64,000 nt of DNA, taken from NCBI GenBank assembly GCA_965197665.1, contig CBDANO010000002.1, positions 246,396 to 310,395 of the forward strand. The letters run 5' to 3'. The position numbers and the translations under genes were made by a program. Each line of letters opens with the position of its first letter. Position 1 is the stretch's first letter. Origin of the DNA: CBDANO01 sp965197665 (GTDB lineage Bacteria; Chloroflexota; Dehalococcoidia; Lucifugimonadales; UBA3495). Shown piece after piece: positions 60,870-64,000 of the stretch. The notes beneath the pieces were generated by a model that was not told the origin of the DNA, did not search any database, and was given only the letters and a program-made list of their open reading frames with translations.

Positions 60870-61997
60870 ATGACTGCTCAATCCTCCGGCGCCGGAAAAC
60901 CGCCGGACTCCAATCTTACCGGCAAGGTGATGACGGTTCGAGGCCCCGTCGACCCGGACCAACTCGGCTGCACAATCATGCACGAGCACCTGTTCATCGA
61001 TCTTCGCAAGTGGGCCGCCCCGGACGAAAGCGGCCCCGTTACCGAGACTGCCGCCTGGGACCGGCCCCTCACCATGGAGAACCTGCACTTGGCCAGGAGC
61101 AGCAGAGGGGTGGGACAGGACTACTTGCTGAATAACGTTGACCTGGCCGCGGAAGAGGCAATGGACTTCGGCCGCTGGGGCGGCGGCACTATAGTAGAAG
61201 TAACCAGCATCGGCCTGCGTCGGGACCCGGCGGCCATGTTGGCGGTGAGCAACCGGACCGGTCTCAACGTGGTCATGGGCACGGGTTGGTACCAAAAGCT
61301 GTTTCACCCGCCCGACATGGACCAGCGTACTGTGGAAGACATGGCCGAGGAGATAGTCAGGGATATTACTATCGGGGTCGACGGTACCGGCATTCGCTCC
61401 GGCATCATTGGCGAAGTAGGCGTGCAGGGCGAACCCGTTGAACCCAATGAAGTAAAGAGCATCCGGGCCTCGGCCCGGGCCGCCCGAGCTACCGGCGCCG
61501 CTATATCCTTTCACCGCGGCGGCGCGGACCGGGACGAAAAGATGCAAGTAGTGAGCGTTCTGGGTGAAGAGGGCGCTGATTTTTCCCGCGTCGTCTTCGG
61601 TCACAGCGACCCCATCGCCGGCGATATGCCGCTGATGCTGGAGTTGCTGAGCCGCGGGGTTTATATCCAGTTCGATTTGTTGGGCAGAGTGGCTTGCGCG
61701 CTCGAGTGGAAGCCGCCGAGCTACCGGGGCGATGACATGTGGGCCTTTGCCAACACCGCTCTGGTGGCCGACGCCATCCCCAAGCTAATCGCCGAGGGCT
61801 ACGCTAATCGCATCCTTCTTTCCCAAGACGTGTGTACCAGGATACAACTCAAGCGCTACGGCGGAACGGGCTACGCTTTCATTCCGGAGAAATTCCTGCC
61901 CCATCTGCGCCGGCAGGGTGTGAAGGAAGAAGACATTCAAATGATTATGGTGGAGAACCCGAAACGGGTTCTCACCTTAGCCGAACCCCTCTCTTAA
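60870..61997 (+). CDS. Phosphotriesterase-family metal-dependent hydrolase
   Basis: A 375-residue protein of the phosphotriesterase/resiniferatoxin-binding-protein family, starting at ATG 60870 after GAGGAGGCAATT. The metal motif MHEHLFIDL (with an HxH), a bridging-residue region in GIIGEVGVQGEP, a His in ISFHRGGADRDE, a His in VVFGHSDPIAGD and an Asp in RILLSQDVCTR are all present. Members hydrolyse lactones, phosphotriesters or cyclic amides. The last codons and the TAA stop (61995-61997) lie within the outer end of MITE-like element copy C. The element may therefore have set the C-terminus of this protein. Confidence 0.9.
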   Translation: MTAQSSGAGKPPDSNLTGKVMTVRGPVDPDQLGCTIMHEHLFIDLRKWAAPDESGPVTETAAWDRPLTMENLHLARSSRGVGQDYLLNNVDLAAEEAMDFGRWGGGTIVEVTSIGLRRDPAAMLAVSNRTGLNVVMGTGWYQKLFHPPDMDQRTVEDMAEEIVRDITIGVDGTGIRSGIIGEVGVQGEPVEPNEVKSIRASARAARATGAAISFHRGGADRDEKMQVVSVLGEEGADFSRVVFGHSDPIAGDMPLMLELLSRGVYIQFDLLGRVACALEWKPPSYRGDDMWAFANTALVADAIPKLIAEGYANRILLSQDVCTRIQLKRYGGTGYAFIPEKFLPHLRRQGVKEEDIQMIMVENPKRVLTLAEPLS

Positions 61998-62137
61998 TGG
62001 GTGATTCAAAAGTCCCTTCTCCCTGGGGAGAAGGTTAGGATGAGGGGAAAGGCCTGAAGGCAACCGAGATGGTCCGCGCCGGGAACCACCCTCACCCTGC
62101 CCTCTCCCAAGTGGGAAAGGGCACTTTTCAACACCCT
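61993..62137 (-). repeat. MITE-like element M, copy C
   Basis: A reversed copy with ends GGGTGATTCAAAAGT (left) and ACTTTTCAACACCC (right). Its middle is CCTGAAGGCAACCGAGATGG. It starts inside the stop region of the phosphotriesterase-like gene. Together with copies A and B it defines imperfect inverted ends of the form GGGTGTTGAAAAAG. Confidence 0.8.
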
Positions 62138-62166
62138 TTTGGAACATACCAGGTTCATTCTTCAGC

Positions 62167-62190
62167 GGGCCGGTTTCAAACCGGCCCCTA
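62167..62190. repeat. Palindromic repeat P, copy 4
   Basis: GGGCCGGTTTCAAACCGGCC followed by CCTA, between the convergent ends of the phosphotriesterase-like gene and the monooxygenase. It is almost the same sequence as copy 1 at 3595. Confidence 0.8.
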
Positions 62191-62229
62191 CTTGGATCGT
62201 TCCTTAAATCGTCTCTGTGTCGGGTGAGA

Positions 62230-63585
62230 TCAGCCGCGGCGATAGGCCGCGGCGGGGTGGCGGGCAGGCAGCTTGGGGTTGCCGAAGACCTTCTGGCGCA
62301 ACGGGCCGGGGGCGTATTCACGCTGCATCAAGCCTCGGTCCTGCAGGATAGGCACCACCGCGTCGATGAAGTCCACGAAGGTTCCTGGAGTCACCGTATA
62401 GACGATGTTGAACCCGTCGACCCCGGCCTCATACCATTTCTGCAAGGCTTCGGCGACCTGCTCGGGCGTACCCGTAAGAAAGTGTCCCGCCGGGTGTTCA
62501 CCAAGAAGGTCACGGAAGGTCTGCCTCTTGCCGGGGGCCGCCTCCATGACCCCTCTAACCATGCCCCGAATGGCCTGATTGTCAATGGTATCCAGGGGTT
62601 CGTCCAAGTCGATGGCGCCCAGGTCGACGCCGATAGCGCCGCTCATAAGAGCCAACGCGCCCTCGATACTGAAGCTCTCGAGCAAGTCCGCTTCTTTGGC
62701 CTTCGCTTCGGCTTCGGTCCCGCCCACGACGGGGGTCAAGCCCTGAACGAAGAGGATGTCGTTGGGGTTGCGGCCCAAGCGCGCGGCTTGGGCGCGAATG
62801 TCGGTTATGACGTTATCCTCTTGGCGCAGACTTGCTAGAGGTTGCAGAATGAAAACGCACTCGGCATGCTTGGCCGCGAACTGCCGTCCGCGAGTCGAAG
62901 AGCCGGCTTGGTAGAGCAACGGAGTCCGTTGGGGAGAGGGTTCGGAGAGATGGGGGCCGGCGACCTTGAAATGCTCCCCCACGTGGTTGATGGGGTGGAC
63001 CTTGGCCGGGTCCGCGTAGATCCGGCTCTCGGTGTCCCGTTTGACGGCGCCGTCTTCCCAACTACCCTCCCAAAGCTTGTAGGTAACGTCCATATACTCA
63101 TCGGCCAGGTCGTAGCGGTCGACGTGGGACGGCAACGAGCCCAAGCCCAGGCTTGCCGCGGCGTTGGGAAGGTACGACGTAACGACGTTCCACGCCACCC
63201 GCCCCCGGGTGAGATGGTCCAGCGTAGACATTTGCCTGGCGAAGGTAAAGGGGTGGCTCTGGAACACCGAACTGGTGAAGGCCAAGCCCAGGTTTTCAGT
63301 GACGTGGGCCATGGCGGAAACGAGCATGGCCGGGTCGTTGACCGGGGTCTGCATCCCTTCGGTCAGGGACGTTTCCGACCCTCCCTGGTAGGTCTCGTAA
63401 ACGCCCATGACGTCGGCTAGGAATAGCGCGTCGAAACAGCCCTTCTCCAGAATCTGGACTAGTTCCACCCAGGGGTCCAGGCTGGTGTACTCCAGCTGGC
63501 GGGTGTCGTTTCGGACCCACATTCCGTGTTGGATGTGGGAAACGCAATTCATGTGAAATGCGTTCATGATCATGCGGTCAGGCAT
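62230..63585 (-). CDS. LLM-class flavin monooxygenase of the NtaA/SnaA/DszA type
   Basis: A 451-residue FMNH2-dependent monooxygenase starting at ATG 63585. It has the NtaA-group features: LGLAFTSSVFQSHPFTFARQMSTLDHLTRGRVAWNVVTSYLPNAA (split here by the first barrel strands), then YDLADEYMDVTYKLWEGSWEDG, HVGEHFKVAGPHLSEPSPQRTPLLYQAGSS and a C-terminal TPEQVAEALQKWYEAGVDGF. Relatives open nitrilotriacetate, dibenzothiophene sulfone or pristinamycin precursors, using FMNH2 from a separate reductase. None is adjacent. It ends 39 bases from palindromic repeat P copy 4. Confidence 0.92.
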   Translation of the reverse strand: MPDRMIMNAFHMNCVSHIQHGMWVRNDTRQLEYTSLDPWVELVQILEKGCFDALFLADVMGVYETYQGGSETSLTEGMQTPVNDPAMLVSAMAHVTENLGLAFTSSVFQSHPFTFARQMSTLDHLTRGRVAWNVVTSYLPNAAASLGLGSLPSHVDRYDLADEYMDVTYKLWEGSWEDGAVKRDTESRIYADPAKVHPINHVGEHFKVAGPHLSEPSPQRTPLLYQAGSSTRGRQFAAKHAECVFILQPLASLRQEDNVITDIRAQAARLGRNPNDILFVQGLTPVVGGTEAEAKAKEADLLESFSIEGALALMSGAIGVDLGAIDLDEPLDTIDNQAIRGMVRGVMEAAPGKRQTFRDLLGEHPAGHFLTGTPEQVAEALQKWYEAGVDGFNIVYTVTPGTFVDFIDAVVPILQDRGLMQREYAPGPLRQKVFGNPKLPARHPAAAYRRG

Positions 63586-63698
63586 TGCGACTCATCCGTT
63601 CCTATAGAGGTGTCCCTTCGACCGAACGCTGGGTATGGGAGTGGGGTGGCAATCAATCCTATGAGAAATAGGGTCTGATTGCAATATGTTCCGGCGGG

Positions 63699-64000
63699 TC
63701 ACGGCGACCGGGATATCTGGAAGACGCAGTGACCGGCCCCGTTGGCCAGGCATTGGAGTTCACTGCTCTCCACCTTCATGGACCGTCCGGTGTCGGCGGC
63801 GGCGAACTCCATCCCGCCGCAAAAAGCCCCGTTGAAGAAGTGACAAACGTTACGGCCAACCCCGAACCCGTAGGCCAGTGCTATCGCGGAGTTTTCGATG
63901 CGTAGACGCGCGGCGCCCTCCGCCGGTTCGATCTCTTCGACAGTGATCCGGCCGTGGCCCCGCTGCGACATTCGCGTCATGTAGTGGGTGAATACGTCTA
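63699..64000 (-). CDS. V4R-domain protein, C-terminal part, runs off the right edge
   Basis: The frame ends at 63699 and is open to base 64000; upstream of an internal ATG at 63980 it reads DVFTHY without a stop, so the real start is probably outside. The visible 99 residues match the end of a V4R (4-vinyl reductase) domain: IENSAIALAYGFGVGRNVCHFFNGAFCGGMEF, then KVESSELQCLANGAGHCVFQI. V4R domains bind small hydrocarbons or precede sigma54 activator domains. The three Cys residues at VCHF, QCLA and HCVF follow the family zinc pattern. The full architecture cannot be seen. Confidence 0.75.
   Translation of the reverse strand, partial: DVFTHYMTRMSQRGHGRITVEEIEPAEGAARLRIENSAIALAYGFGVGRNVCHFFNGAFCGGMEFAAADTGRSMKVESSELQCLANGAGHCVFQISRSP

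Overview
The window is about 60% GC and densely coding, with roughly 55 genes on both strands. It holds no rRNA, tRNA, CRISPR array or intact insertion sequence. Gene content suggests an uncultured Chloroflexota bacterium, probably of the Dehalococcoidia/SAR202 type. The reasons are large paralogue families for scavenging amides, acyl-CoAs and heterocycles: four amidases, at least eight amidohydrolase-fold enzymes, three luciferase-like flavin oxidoreductases, acyl-CoA dehydrogenases, CaiB-type CoA transferases and a Rieske oxygenase. A CbiZ cobamide-salvage enzyme, small zinc-ribbon proteins and lipoproteins with Ala/Thr/Pro linkers also fit. This placement is inference from gene families; no marker gene is present.

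Layout. 1-7 kb (mostly minus strand): the start of an acyl-CoA synthetase, a MOSC protein, an aspartyl protease, an HtrA lipoprotein, a two-subunit-type acyl-CoA dehydrogenase pair and a flavin oxidoreductase. 7.5-21.5 kb (plus strand): an MFS transporter, M20 peptidase, amidohydrolase and amidase, then a five-gene Dpp/Opp peptide ABC importer flanked by a second copy of the same amidase. This looks like an import-and-hydrolyse module for peptides or amides. 21.7-29.5 kb: a class III aminotransferase, a Tag-like protein, an alpha/beta hydrolase, a translationally coupled CoA-transferase pair, CbiZ and a zinc-ribbon protein. 29.9-39.9 kb: a TPR lipoprotein, an LLM oxidoreductase, an amidohydrolase, two 3-hydroxyisobutyrate-dehydrogenase-like genes, and a DUF1800 (frameshifted)/NHL/DUF1501 operon. 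40-49 kb: an amidase, an N-acyl-D-amino-acid deacylase, an esterase, three ACMSD-type amidohydrolases and a nitroreductase. 49.2-55.4 kb: a DnaJ-type zinc-finger protein, a peroxiredoxin read through an in-frame UGA, a cysteine synthase, and a Rieske/cupin/DinB/amidohydrolase cluster. 55.7-64 kb: an acyl-CoA dehydrogenase homologue, a second amidase plus deacylase pair, a phosphotriesterase-like enzyme, an NtaA-type monooxygenase and a V4R-domain protein at the edge.

The most notable single item is at 49806-50264. A peroxiredoxin frame has UGA exactly at the peroxidatic cysteine position, followed by a hairpin of bacterial SECIS geometry. It is probably a selenoprotein with no cysteine at all. 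The intergenic DNA carries three families of small dispersed repeats: a ~145-bp MITE-like element (3 copies), a ~80-bp unit (4 copies) and a GGCCGGTTTCAAACCGGCC-type palindrome (4 copies). Two very long perfect palindromes follow or separate genes.
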